64,000 nt of DNA, taken from Clostridium fungisolvens (lineage in GTDB: Bacteria; Bacillota; Clostridia; Clostridiales; Clostridiaceae). The position numbers were made by a program, and so were the translations under genes. Of this stretch, positions 34,668 through 43,594 are shown one piece after another. Location: assembly GCF_014193895.1 (NCBI RefSeq), contig NZ_BLZR01000001.1:1550001-1614000 (forward strand), written 5' to 3'. Position 1 is the stretch's first letter. Every line of letters starts with the position of its first letter. The notes beneath the pieces were generated by a model. It saw nothing but the letters and a program-made list of their open reading frames with translations, ran no database searches and was not told the origin of the DNA.

Positions 34668-35633
34668 ATGGGAAGTTATATAGAGAAAGCTTCGAAGGAA
34701 TTATTTGAATACTTGCCACCTTTAACTAAGAAAGCGGATTTTGATGAGTTTTGGCAAGATACAATTAGTATTGCAAAGTCAGTGCCTATGAACATAGAAA
34801 TGGAGTTATACGATTATCCTAGTCCTTATGTAGAGGTATACTCAATATCTTATAATGGATTTGATGATACTAGAATTCATGGATGGTATATGATTCCAAG
34901 AATAGATAAGGATAAAGATAAAAAATATCCATGCCTTATACACTATCATGGATTTACATGGAATAGAGGCAAACCTGCAGACTTCATTCAGTGGATACTA
35001 ATGGGCGTAGCTGTCATATCTATTGATTGTAGAGATCAAAGTGGTTTAACAGGAAATTCTGCAAAGTACTCAAGCGGATATACTACCAATTTGAACTGTA
35101 AAGGTATATTAAATAAAAGTGAGTACTATTATAGAGCTGTTTATATGGATTGCTTGAAAGCTATAGATTTTGCTTGTGAACAAAGAAATGTTGATAGTAC
35201 TAGAATAATTATAGAGGGAGGGAGCCAGGGTGGGGCTCTAGGAATGGCAGTATGTGCTTTAGATGAAAGACCATATATGGCAATGGTTGATGTGCCAAGC
35301 AATAGCAATATAGAAATAAGAGTGGAAAATGCTTTTGGTTCTTTTGCTAGTGTAACTGAGTATTTAAAGCTATATCCAGATAAGGTAGATGAAGCCCTAG
35401 ATACCTTAAGTTATTTTGATACTATGAATATGGCTGATAAAATAAAGTGCAAGGTCTTGGCATCTGTAGGGCTTAAGGATACCACTTGCCCAGCTAAATT
35501 ATACTTTGCTACCTATAATAGAATAACTAGTGATAAACAGATAGAGATATACCCTTTTAATGGGCATGAAGGTGGAAGAGAATTTCATAACGAAATAAAA
35601 CTTAGATTTTTAAGAGATAACTTAAAAAACTAA
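34668..35633 (+). CDS. AXE1-family acetyl esterase (cephalosporin-C deacetylase type)
   Basis: A 321-residue cytosolic alpha/beta hydrolase of the acetylxylan esterase / cephalosporin-C deacetylase group. The oxyanion region is HYHGFTWNRGKP. The nucleophile Ser is in GGSQGGALG (near residue 187), the Asp in VGLKDTTCP, and the His in NGHEGGREF. Family members form hexamers and remove acetyl groups from short xylo-oligosaccharides. No transport or xylan-utilisation genes are adjacent, so the true substrate is open. AGGAGG ribosome binding site. Confidence 0.92.
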   Translation: MGSYIEKASKELFEYLPPLTKKADFDEFWQDTISIAKSVPMNIEMELYDYPSPYVEVYSISYNGFDDTRIHGWYMIPRIDKDKDKKYPCLIHYHGFTWNRGKPADFIQWILMGVAVISIDCRDQSGLTGNSAKYSSGYTTNLNCKGILNKSEYYYRAVYMDCLKAIDFACEQRNVDSTRIIIEGGSQGGALGMAVCALDERPYMAMVDVPSNSNIEIRVENAFGSFASVTEYLKLYPDKVDEALDTLSYFDTMNMADKIKCKVLASVGLKDTTCPAKLYFATYNRITSDKQIEIYPFNGHEGGREFHNEIKLRFLRDNLKN

Positions 35634-35655
35634 AGAAATAGAAAATATTGAATTT

Positions 35656-35690
35656 AAGCATGTTGGTTAGTGATAATTAGCATGCTTTTT
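35656..35690 (+). terminator. Terminator after the AXE1 gene
   Basis: AAGCATG (35656-35662) pairs with CATGCTT (35681-35687), with partial inner pairing and a T tract. Confidence 0.75.
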
Positions 35691-35770
35691 GGTCGTTATA
35701 TAATCATTAAGTTTTGAAAATAAATGCAGTAAATATAAATATAATTTTAAGTAGTTTTATAAACTACGTA

Positions 35771-35798
35771 TTGACTATTTTAAATTACATGATACAAT
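35771..35798 (+). promoter_or_regulatory. Promoter of the Imm53-like gene
   Basis: TTGACT (35771-35776), a 16-bp spacer and TACAAT (35793-35798) form a good sigma-A promoter 41 bases before the start codon. Confidence 0.65.
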
Positions 35799-35838
35799 GT
35801 TTATATAAAATAAGTTTATTTAATAAAGGAGAAACCTT

Positions 35839-36156
35839 ATGTTAAATATAGATATTCTTCAAGATTTATATAAAAAAAATAAGAAATGCGGACTTGGAAC
35901 TGGAATTCAAATAGTTACTGCTGAAGATGGAAGTTGGAATGTATTTATAGATTTGTTTAATACAGACTATGAAGGTAAAATCTTTGATCCAGTAGATATA
36001 CATAAAAGTTCAAATAACTGGGTACGATGTTTTAAAGAAAATCAAATATTTAAAGGGTTTGGTGGAACTGAGAACTTAGAGGATATATTAGAAATATTCA
36101 ATAAATGGCTTAATAATAGAGAAGCTCAAATATCAAAGCTTGCACAACAGTATTAA
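35839..36156 (+). CDS. Possible Imm53-like immunity protein
   Basis: A 105-residue soluble protein. The pattern GSWNVFIDLFNTDYEGK, then W-V-R-C, then FGGTENLEDILEIFNKW resembles the Imm53 family of polymorphic-toxin immunity proteins from memory, but I cannot confirm it. No toxin gene is next to it, so it would be an orphan immunity gene. It has its own promoter and a GGAG ribosome binding site and is followed after 84 bases by the SGNH hydrolase gene. An alternative is an uncharacterised small protein of unrelated function. Confidence 0.5.
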   Translation: MLNIDILQDLYKKNKKCGLGTGIQIVTAEDGSWNVFIDLFNTDYEGKIFDPVDIHKSSNNWVRCFKENQIFKGFGGTENLEDILEIFNKWLNNREAQISKLAQQY

Positions 36157-36240
36157 AGTTGAACCGAAAATATAAGTTTATTAAGAAGTGTCACATCCAT
36201 AGTAGGATAATAAGATTTCTAATTTTAAGAGGTGAGTTTT

Positions 36241-36960
36241 ATGGAATATAAAGAAAATTATAGTGTGGTTGTATATGGAGATTCTATAACCAGAGGAGTA
36301 GTATACGATTGTGATAAGTCAAGATATACAAATATAAAAGACTGTTTTGTAAACCTAGTTAGCAGCAGTATAAATGGTACTGTTTATAATGCTGGTAGGT
36401 TTGGAAACACAATAAAAAGGGGAATAAATAAAATATATAGTGATGTGATAAAAAAATCACCGGATATAGTTCTTATAGAATTTGGTGGAAATGATTGTGA
36501 CTTTAATTGGAAGGACGTAGCTGAAAATCCAAATGTAGAACATGAGCCTAACACAGATATACCAACTTTTAAGAATATATTATTGAATATGATTGAAACA
36601 GTAAAGAATTCAGGAGCAACTCCAATCTTGATGACATTACCACCACTAGATTCTGAAAAGTATTTTAAATGGATTACTAGAGAAGACAAAAATTTTGAAT
36701 GTAACATATTAAAGTGGCTTGGAAATGAAGATAGAATCTATAAATGGCATAGTCTATATAATGATACCATAAAAGAAGTAGCAGAAAAGACTATGACTAC
36801 TATAATTGATGTAAGATCTGAATTTCTTAAATATATGGATTATAGCAGGTTTTTATGTATTGATGGAATACATCCAAATGAAGAAGGCCATAGCATAATA
36901 GCTCAGACTATTTTAAAGTTTGTAAGAGAAAAATATGGTTATATACTTCAAGGAAACTAA
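36241..36960 (+). CDS. SGNH/GDSL-family hydrolase
   Basis: A 239-residue cytosolic esterase-fold enzyme. Block I is VVYGDSITRG with the catalytic serine near residue 14. Gly in NAGRFGN (block II), Asn in GGNDCDF (block III) and Asp-His in DGIHPNEEGH (block V) complete the set. Substrates of this family are acyl or acetyl esters and cannot be named. ATG at 36241 follows AGAGGTGAG; a GTG at 36232 would be part of that site. Confidence 0.9.
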   Translation: MEYKENYSVVVYGDSITRGVVYDCDKSRYTNIKDCFVNLVSSSINGTVYNAGRFGNTIKRGINKIYSDVIKKSPDIVLIEFGGNDCDFNWKDVAENPNVEHEPNTDIPTFKNILLNMIETVKNSGATPILMTLPPLDSEKYFKWITREDKNFECNILKWLGNEDRIYKWHSLYNDTIKEVAEKTMTTIIDVRSEFLKYMDYSRFLCIDGIHPNEEGHSIIAQTILKFVREKYGYILQGN

Positions 36961-36985
36961 ATAGATTTGCTTTAAGTACAAAAAC

Positions 36986-37022
36986 AGCTTAAATTACTTA
37001 AGGGTAATTTAAGCTATTTTTT
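36986..37022 (+). terminator. Terminator after SGNH hydrolase
   Basis: AGCTTAAATTAC (36986-36997) pairs perfectly with GTAATTTAAGCT (37004-37015), followed by a T tract. Confidence 0.86.
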
Positions 37023-37150
37023 ACTGTGGAGAAAAATATAAAATTTTAACAGTTACTAAAGAAAAACTTGGAATATATTAACTTTTTAATTTTACATGAC
37101 TTTTGATAATATTACATATGTTGGTTTAATAGAAAAAATAAGCCAGCACT

Positions 37151-37164
37151 GTTGATGGACTACT
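37151..37164 (+). repeat. Inverted repeat left of the DUF3846 gene
   Basis: GTTGATGGACTACT here matches the reverse complement of 37617-37630 at 13 of 14 positions. The pair flanks the DUF3846 gene at about 470 bp separation. Confidence 0.35.
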
Positions 37165-37208
37165 GTCCCTATAGTACAAATAAATATTTATACCAAAGGG
37201 GGAGAGTA

Positions 37209-37493
37209 ATGAAGGTTATTGTATGCGAAGTTAATAAAAAACCATATATTTATGAAATGGAGCAAATAGAAATATTGAATACCTTAATGGATGGGTACAT
37301 GAAAATGTTTTTCAATGAAGATTCTTTTGCTGCTATATGTAAAAGAGAGAGTATTTCTAATTTGGAACCTAATAATAGACTCAATATAAATAATGATTTT
37401 ATTTTGGTTGGTATTCAATACGGTAAAATAGTATCATTGTATGATGAACAAATTGATTATATCATCAATACAATTTTAAAAGATACGATTTAA
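37209..37493 (+). CDS. DUF3846-like protein
   Basis: A 94-residue protein beginning MKVIVCEVNKKPYIYEME. The pattern of a basic N-terminal strand, a long acidic helix, a CKRESI segment in the position of the usual CNEEGKL, and NRLNINNDFILVGIQYG resembles DUF3846, often found on phages and conjugative elements. Its function is unknown. ATG at 37209 follows AAAGGGGGAGAG; the in-frame codons upstream lack a ribosome binding site. It lies alone between terminator and repeats. Confidence 0.55.
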   Translation: MKVIVCEVNKKPYIYEMEQIEILNTLMDGYMKMFFNEDSFAAICKRESISNLEPNNRLNINNDFILVGIQYGKIVSLYDEQIDYIINTILKDTI

Positions 37494-37616
37494 TGAGATT
37501 GATTTACTTGCATGAGGTTTTGCTGTGAATTGAAATAAATGAGTTAATATCAAGAGAATATAGGGAGAAAGTATTAGTATAAGGAAAATATTTTCAAAAT
37601 TCAAAAAATGAATATT

Positions 37617-37630
37617 AGTAGTCCATTAAC
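37617..37630 (-). repeat. Inverted repeat right of the DUF3846 gene
   Basis: Reverse-complement partner of 37151-37164. It lies 124 bases after the DUF3846 stop codon and 34 bases before hairpin repeat copy B. Confidence 0.35.
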
Positions 37631-37663
37631 TTTTAATTTATGAAATAATTTGTTGAGTTATGG

Positions 37664-37754
37664 ATGTGCAACTTCACAATGAAATTTATATTTTCAAATT
37701 CTCCATTCATACCCAGTGGAGTTTTTTTAAAAATTTTAGATTGAAGTGGTACAT
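37664..37754 (+). repeat. Hairpin repeat element, copy B
   Basis: A 91-base element with the same plan as copy A. The outer arms (37664-37676 and 37742-37754) pair at 11 of 13 positions. The internal ATTTTCAAATTCTCC stretch and the ACCCAG loop match copy A. CTCCA pairs with TGGAG at the tip. Its right end has the AAATTTTA-N4-GAAGTGGTACAT pattern found beside the dgc gene. The rest of the 37494-37885 gap shows no gene. Confidence 0.7.
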
Positions 37755-37885
37755 ATTTGGCACTTAGTATTGATAAAGAGTAAGTTGAATACATATTTAA
37801 AGATAAACATTTTAAGACTAATTTATCAAAATAAAAATTTTTAGAATGATAGTAATAGTTTCATAAACTCATAAATATGATAAAA

Positions 37886-37925
37886 TATAATAGTTAGATA
37901 TCTAACTATTAGAGGTCTAACTATT
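37886..37925 (+). promoter_or_regulatory. marR operator with overlapping -10
   Basis: A 22-bp perfect palindrome of AATAGTTAGAT and its complement (37889-37910) overlaps TATAAT (37886-37891). A third half-site, TCTAACTATT (37916-37925), repeats the right half with a 15-bp period. This is the expected layout for autorepression by the MarR protein encoded 40 bases downstream. Confidence 0.8.
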
Positions 37926-37949
37926 ATATTTTTGTTTGGAGGAATACAG

Positions 37950-38402
37950 GTGAATAGATTAGTAAGAGACTTAGAGGCTGTGAAATTACATAAATTGATT
38001 ATTAAATTATCTAAGATTCATAGAAAAAAAGCTCATGAAGCTTTTCAAAGTATTGGATTAACTGAAGGGCAACCAAAGATATTGGATTATCTTTATCTTA
38101 ATGATGGCTGTATTCAAAGAGAGATTGCAAGTAGCTGCAATATTGAGCCTGCAACTGTAACTAGCCTTTTGACTAATATGGAGAAGGCTGGGCTTATTCA
38201 TAGGAAGCAGAATGCTAATGATAAAAGAATATTAAATGTTTTTTTAACTGAAGAAGGTAGAGTAAAGCAAAAGGAAGTAAGAAACGTGTTTGAAAATCTA
38301 GATAAAATATGTGTTTCAGGTTTTTCAACACAAGATATATTAGATGCGGAAAGGATACTAATTCAATTACATGATAATTTGCTAAAAGGAGATAAGAAAT
38401 AA
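37950..38402 (+). CDS. MarR family transcriptional repressor
   Basis: A 150-residue winged-helix regulator. GLTEGQPKILDYLYLNDGC leads into the recognition helix region CNIEPATVTSLLTNMEKAG and the wing NANDKRILNVFLTEEGR. GTG at 37950 follows GGAGG by seven bases. Its stop shares one base with the first ABC exporter gene, so it should control that exporter from the upstream operator, with release by a drug-like ligand. Confidence 0.93.
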   Translation: MNRLVRDLEAVKLHKLIIKLSKIHRKKAHEAFQSIGLTEGQPKILDYLYLNDGCIQREIASSCNIEPATVTSLLTNMEKAGLIHRKQNANDKRILNVFLTEEGRVKQKEVRNVFENLDKICVSGFSTQDILDAERILIQLHDNLLKGDKK

Positions 38403-40132
38403 TGAGAAAGCTTTTGAAGTTTTTAGAAGGCAAAGCAATTTTATGGGCAGTAATAGCGCCAATTGCAATGCTATTAGAAGTAACTATGGATCTTACACAA
38501 CCTAAACTAATGGCAGACATTATAGATATTGGTGTAGCTAACGGTAATCTTTCTTATGTTTTTAACGTTGGAGCAAAGATGTTACTAGTGGCTTTAATTG
38601 GGCTGGTTGGTGGCAGTGCGTGTTCAATTTTTGCATCAATGGCAGCTATGAGTATGGGGGAGAAGGTTAGACAAGGGCTTTTTGACAAAATACAAAACTT
38701 ATCTTTTCTAGAAATCGATAAATTTAAGACTTCTTCTCTTATTACAAGACTAACTAATGATGTTACTCAGATTCAAAACATGATGCTAATGGCCTTAAGG
38801 ATGATGGTTCGTGCGCCACTTATGTGTATTGGTGGTATCGTGATGTCGGTAGCCCTTAGCGTAAAATTATCATTTATATTTTTAGGGGCTGTGCCAGTTT
38901 TGTTGGTCTCAGTTATAGTTATTGTGAAAAAGTCTTTTCCACTATTTTTAGCAGTCCAACAAAGGATTGATAAGATAAATGTAGTAATGCGTGAAAACAT
39001 ATTAGGAGTTCGTGTAATTAAAGCCTTTAATATGGAGGAAAAACAGTGCCAAAGATTTGATGAGGTTAATGATGATTTAATGGACAAGAGTGTTAAAGCT
39101 CAGAACATGAATATTATATTATGGCCTATAGTAACCTTTGTAATGAATGTTAGTATAATTTGCATTTTATGGTTTGGCGGAAATATGGTTTTTAAAAGAT
39201 CGATTGAGATAGGAAAAATAATGGCTTTTATAAATTATCTTATTCAGATTATGAACTCTCTCATGATGGTAATAATGGGAGTCTTAAGCTTTTCTAGAGC
39301 TACGGCATCTGCGGAAAGAATAAATGAAGTATTAGAAACCGATTCTTCAATTAAGGAAAAAGCCAATTCTAAAGCAATAAAAAACTTTGATATAGAATTT
39401 AAAAATGTATGGTTTAAATACAGTAATAATAGTGAATATGTTCTTAGAAATATCAGCTTTAAAGTTTTAGAAGGAGAAAAGATAGGTATAATAGGAGCCA
39501 CAGGTGCAGGTAAAAGTTCTCTTATAAGCCTTATACCAAGATTATATGATGCCACTTCTGGGGAGGTTTTAATTGGCGGTGTAAATGTAAGAGAATTAAG
39601 AATGAAGGATTTAAGAGAAAAGATTGGTGTTGTGCTTCAAGAAAGTATACTTTTTTCAGGAACTATTGAAGATAATTTAAGGTTTGGTACTGCAGAGTGT
39701 GATTTTAGTATGATGGAGAGTGCTTCTAAGGATGCACAAGCAAGTGAGTTTATTACTGCTAAGGAGAACGGGTATAAAAGTGTAGTAGAGCAAAGAGGCA
39801 AAAATTTATCCGGTGGACAGAAACAAAGACTTTCTATAGCAAGAACATTGATAAAAAATCCTAATATTTTAATAATGGATGATTCATCTAGTGCCTTAGA
39901 TATGTCAACTGAAGCAAAGCTACAAAAAGCATTAAATAGAAGAATGGAAAAAAGTACTGTGTTAATCATAGCTCAAAGAATTTCGGCAGTAATGGATTCA
40001 GATAAGATTCTTGTTATTGATAATGGAGAAATATCAGCAATGGGAACTCATAAAGAACTTTTAAATATCAGTGAGATATATAGAAGTATTGCTATTTCAC
40101 AGCTTGGAGAGGAGGTAGTATCAAATGTCTAG
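38402..40132 (+). CDS. Heterodimeric ABC multidrug exporter, degenerate half
   Basis: A 576-residue half-transporter: six TMs (about 1-300) and an NBD. Walker A is GATGAGKSS, the signature LSGGQKQRLSIART. Walker B reads ILIMDDSSSALD, so Asp stands in place of the catalytic Glu. In heterodimeric exporters such as BmrCD or LmrCD this half is catalytically degenerate while its signature is intact. It pairs with the next gene, which overlaps it by eight bases. It was read through from marR, and ligand-induced derepression is expected. Confidence 0.93.
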   Translation: MRKLLKFLEGKAILWAVIAPIAMLLEVTMDLTQPKLMADIIDIGVANGNLSYVFNVGAKMLLVALIGLVGGSACSIFASMAAMSMGEKVRQGLFDKIQNLSFLEIDKFKTSSLITRLTNDVTQIQNMMLMALRMMVRAPLMCIGGIVMSVALSVKLSFIFLGAVPVLLVSVIVIVKKSFPLFLAVQQRIDKINVVMRENILGVRVIKAFNMEEKQCQRFDEVNDDLMDKSVKAQNMNIILWPIVTFVMNVSIICILWFGGNMVFKRSIEIGKIMAFINYLIQIMNSLMMVIMGVLSFSRATASAERINEVLETDSSIKEKANSKAIKNFDIEFKNVWFKYSNNSEYVLRNISFKVLEGEKIGIIGATGAGKSSLISLIPRLYDATSGEVLIGGVNVRELRMKDLREKIGVVLQESILFSGTIEDNLRFGTAECDFSMMESASKDAQASEFITAKENGYKSVVEQRGKNLSGGQKQRLSIARTLIKNPNILIMDDSSSALDMSTEAKLQKALNRRMEKSTVLIIAQRISAVMDSDKILVIDNGEISAMGTHKELLNISEIYRSIAISQLGEEVVSNV

Positions 40133-41951
40133 TCATAAAGAATTATCAGTAGCTAGACCAGGGGGACCAGGTCACATGAATAGGTTTAATAAAAAGTCTG
40201 AAAAACTAAGAGATCCACTAGGTACTGTAAAAAGAATTTTATCATACTTAAGTGATAAGAAAAAAATTATGGTGGTTGTTTTTATACTTTGTATTATAAC
40301 TACTTTGATAACTATTACTGGAACAAGGCTTAATGGATATACGGTAGATAATTTTATAGAAAAAGGTGATATGCAAGGACTTTTAAAGATTTGTATAATT
40401 CTAGCTTTTATCTATATTGTTGGTATAGCTTCAACATATGTTCAAAATCGAATTATGGTAAACATAGCTCAAAAGACTTCGGCTGATATACGAAAAGATT
40501 TATTTAAAACAATGCAGAACTTACCTTTAAAGTATTTTGATTCTCATTCTAGCGGAGATTTGATGAGTAGACTCACCAACGATGTGGACAACATAAATAC
40601 TACTCTTTCTCAAAATATAACTCAGTTGTTTTCCGGTGTGATTAATATATTAGGGATGCTAATAGCTATGATTGTCTTAAGTCCAATACTGACCTTGATT
40701 GGACTTTTGACCACTCCGTTAATGTTTGTTATGACAAAACTAGTAGTAGGTAAAACACAGCCCTTTTTTATAACTCAGCAAAAGGAATTAGGTAATTTAA
40801 ATGGATATATTGAAGAGATGGTTTCGGGCCAGAAAGCAATTTTACTTTTTTCTAAAGAAGAGCATGTAAAAGAGGAGTTTTCTAAAATAAATAAAAGACT
40901 TACTAAAAGTGCTATATTTGCTCAGGGACTATCTGGGATTATGGGGCCAGTAAATAATTTTGTAAATAATTTAACATATTTAGTTGTGGCAGTAAGTGGT
41001 GGATATCTTATGCTTCATGGGGCTTATATTACTGTGGGTATTGTGCTAACGTTCATCCTATATATGAGGAATTTTACAAGGCCTATCAATGAAATTTTAA
41101 ACATATTCAATAGTATTCAATCTGCATTAGCAGGAGCTGAGAGGATATTTGAAGTGTTAGATGAAAAGCCGGAAATAGACTTAAAGGATGCTAAGCGAAT
41201 AGAGTCTATTGAAGGTGAAGTTGATTTAAAAGATGTTCATTTCTCATACAATAAGGAAAAAACTATACTAAGAGGTATTAATATAACAGCTAAGAAAGGG
41301 GAGACAATAGCTATTGTAGGACCTACAGGTTCAGGTAAAACCACTATTATTAATTTATTAAACAAGTTTTATGATATAGACAGTGGTGAGATAGCTATAG
41401 ATAAAATGAATATTGAAGATATAAGGAGAGAAAGTCTTAGAAAAACAATATCAATAGTACTTCAGGATACTTTTCTTTTTTCAGATACAGTAAGGGAGAA
41501 TATAAGATATGGAAGAATAACTGCAACAGATAGTGAAGTTGAGAATGCGGCAAAGCTTGCAAACGCAGATTTGTTCATAAAACAATTACCTGAAGGTTAT
41601 GATACAGTTTTATCAGACAACGGAAGTAATTTATCTCAAGGACAAAGACAGTTGCTTGCAATTGCAAGAGCAGTACTTGCTAAGTCATCTATTCTTATTT
41701 TAGATGAAGCAACATCATCTATAGATACCCGTACTGAGGTTCATATTCAGGAGGCCATGTTAAAGCTTATGGAGGGAAAGACAACTTTTGTTATTGCTCA
41801 TAGATTAAGTACAATTAGAAATGCTGATAAGATAGTTGTTGTAAAAGATGGAGAAATCATCGAAAGTGGACATCATGAAGAGCTTATAGATAATAGAGGT
41901 TTTTATTATAATCTCTACAACAGTCAGTTTAATACGGGGATGAGTATATAG
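40125..41951 (+). CDS. Heterodimeric ABC multidrug exporter, catalytic half
   Basis: A 608-residue half-transporter with an N-terminal extension (about 45 residues), six TMs and an NBD with Walker A GPTGSGKTT, Walker B ILILDEATSSID (catalytic Glu present) and H-loop VIAHRLS. The signature is LSQGQRQLLAIAR, with Gln for Gly, the expected degenerate signature of the partner half. With 38402-40132 it forms one active and one impaired ATP site. The product is predicted to export drugs or lipids. Confidence 0.93.
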   Translation: MSSHKELSVARPGGPGHMNRFNKKSEKLRDPLGTVKRILSYLSDKKKIMVVVFILCIITTLITITGTRLNGYTVDNFIEKGDMQGLLKICIILAFIYIVGIASTYVQNRIMVNIAQKTSADIRKDLFKTMQNLPLKYFDSHSSGDLMSRLTNDVDNINTTLSQNITQLFSGVINILGMLIAMIVLSPILTLIGLLTTPLMFVMTKLVVGKTQPFFITQQKELGNLNGYIEEMVSGQKAILLFSKEEHVKEEFSKINKRLTKSAIFAQGLSGIMGPVNNFVNNLTYLVVAVSGGYLMLHGAYITVGIVLTFILYMRNFTRPINEILNIFNSIQSALAGAERIFEVLDEKPEIDLKDAKRIESIEGEVDLKDVHFSYNKEKTILRGINITAKKGETIAIVGPTGSGKTTIINLLNKFYDIDSGEIAIDKMNIEDIRRESLRKTISIVLQDTFLFSDTVRENIRYGRITATDSEVENAAKLANADLFIKQLPEGYDTVLSDNGSNLSQGQRQLLAIARAVLAKSSILILDEATSSIDTRTEVHIQEAMLKLMEGKTTFVIAHRLSTIRNADKIVVVKDGEIIESGHHEELIDNRGFYYNLYNSQFNTGMSI

Positions 41952-42084
41952 AATCTTCTACAGAATCTATTTTGGAAATATAATTTTTGATGCCGGTTGG
42001 TACTTATGCGATTAGTTTCATAATTATGGTATTATTTTGATTGTTTTGGTAAATACTACTCTTAAATATTTAAGGGTGATGAAT

Positions 42085-42582
42085 ATGCAAAGAATTAAAG
42101 ACTTCGAATATATGAATGCATATAATATACAAGGTAAAAAACTAGGTTCAATAAAAGAAATATATATTGACTTTTTCAATGGAAAACTTAAAGGATTTGA
42201 AGTAAATAGAAGGGGGCTAAAAAAAGAAAACTTCATAGATATACAAGATATAATAACGCTAAATAAAAGTTTGATATTTGATAAATTCAGTAAGGCGCAA
42301 GGCCTCCCTTTTTGCAAGATAAAAAGTATGGATGTAGTAGACAAATGTGGAGAGATAGTAGGAGTAGTTGAGGATATAGTTATTGATCCATCAGATTATA
42401 CCATTAAGGGACTAATAATATCCTCTGGTTTTATAAACAAACTAATAAAAGGGAAGAATATAGTGCTGCTAAGTCAAATCATACTAGGAGAAAAGTTTAT
42501 TTTGTATTATGGAAGCTATAATGTGCTATTAAAATCAATGCCACATAGCTTTACAAAAGGAGATTGCTATGAAGAAACCTAG
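42085..42582 (+). CDS. PRC-barrel domain protein
   Basis: A 165-residue protein with two PRC-barrel-like beta domains: GKKLGSIKEIYIDFFNGKLKGFEV and GEIVGVVEDIVIDPSDYTIKGLII. Clostridial proteins of this type are linked to spore or photosynthetic-type small beta-barrels, but a specific role is not established. ATG at 42085 follows AAGGGTGATGA; upstream in-frame starts are less likely. It overlaps the AI-2E transporter gene by 14 bases, so the two are coupled. Confidence 0.75.
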   Translation: MQRIKDFEYMNAYNIQGKKLGSIKEIYIDFFNGKLKGFEVNRRGLKKENFIDIQDIITLNKSLIFDKFSKAQGLPFCKIKSMDVVDKCGEIVGVVEDIVIDPSDYTIKGLIISSGFINKLIKGKNIVLLSQIILGEKFILYYGSYNVLLKSMPHSFTKGDCYEET

Positions 42583-43594
42583 TAAAAAAATTATAATTAA
42601 TTTGATATTAGCGGCAGTGATCCTAATAGTTGTGGTTCTATATATTAAATTAAGGATTATAAGGGAAGTTATCTTTATTATCATTTTTTCCTTCATTGTT
42701 TCCTATACATTAAAACCTCTTTTAATGTATAGCATGGAAAAGACCAAGATAAATAAGAAGCTTGGTGCAGGCTTAATTATTTTAGCTGTATTCAGCTTTG
42801 TTGTGATTACAATAGTAGGTGTAATTCCTTCACTTTTTAAGGAAGGTGCAAATATAGAGACTATAATGAATTCTGTTGAGAGGTTAGTAAACTGGGTTAA
42901 TTCGAAAGTACATATGAATCAATATGGAATTTTTGATACTCTAAGTGTGCAAATTAACGAAAGATTAAATGTAGCATTAAGCAATTTTTCTGAGAAGGCT
43001 TTTGATAGCCTAGTAGATTTTAGTGAAAATTTGCTTTCGCTTGCAGTTGTTCCTGTTGTAAGTTACTATTTTTTGGCTGAAGGCAATGTGATCGAAAATA
43101 AGCTTTTACTATTAGTTCCAATGAAAAAAAGATCTATTATTAAAAGAATAATAAGTGATATCGACAAGGCTTTAGGTAGATATATATTTAGTCAGTTTGT
43201 ATTATGTATTATAATTGGAGTACTTACTTTTTTTGTGCTAATATGCTTGAAAATACAGTTTCCTATTCTGTTATCAATTTTTAATGCAGTGGTAAACATA
43301 ATACCGTACTTTGGACCATTGATAGGTGCGATACCTGCTATTTTAGTAGCTTTAATTCAGTCACCAACCAAAGCTATATATGCTACCATATTGCTTTTTA
43401 TAATACAACAGGTTGAAGGAAACTTGATTTCCCCTCAAATAACAGCTTCAAGTATAAAGATGCATCCACTATTAATAATAATACTTTTACTTATAGGCGA
43501 AAAAATTGGTGGATTTTTTGGAATGATTTTAGCAATACCTATAGGAGTTATAATCAAAGTTATTTATGAAGATATTGATTATCATATGTATTAG
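42569..43594 (+). CDS. AI-2E family membrane transporter (PerM/YtvI type)
   Basis: A 341-residue membrane protein with about eight hydrophobic segments. Members include TqsA, PerM and the sodium/proton antiporter-like YtvI. FNAVVNIIPYFGPLIGAIPAI and the terminal IAIPIGVIIKVIYED-like segment (read as LAIPIGVIIKVIYED) are characteristic. The transported substrate is not established for this group. It starts inside the end of the PRC-barrel gene with an AAAAGGAG ribosome binding site. Confidence 0.88.
   Translation: MKKPSKKIIINLILAAVILIVVVLYIKLRIIREVIFIIIFSFIVSYTLKPLLMYSMEKTKINKKLGAGLIILAVFSFVVITIVGVIPSLFKEGANIETIMNSVERLVNWVNSKVHMNQYGIFDTLSVQINERLNVALSNFSEKAFDSLVDFSENLLSLAVVPVVSYYFLAEGNVIENKLLLLVPMKKRSIIKRIISDIDKALGRYIFSQFVLCIIIGVLTFFVLICLKIQFPILLSIFNAVVNIIPYFGPLIGAIPAILVALIQSPTKAIYATILLFIIQQVEGNLISPQITASSIKMHPLLIIILLLIGEKIGGFFGMILAIPIGVIIKVIYEDIDYHMY

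Noticed and set aside
36182..36196. Extra copy of the repeat end near the SGNH gene
   Set aside because: Only about 10 of 14 positions match and no partner arm is present, so it is probably chance.
37152..37208. Longer N-terminus for the DUF3846 gene
   Set aside because: No ribosome binding site precedes the earlier in-frame start, whereas AAAGGGGGAGAG is ideally placed for ATG 37209.
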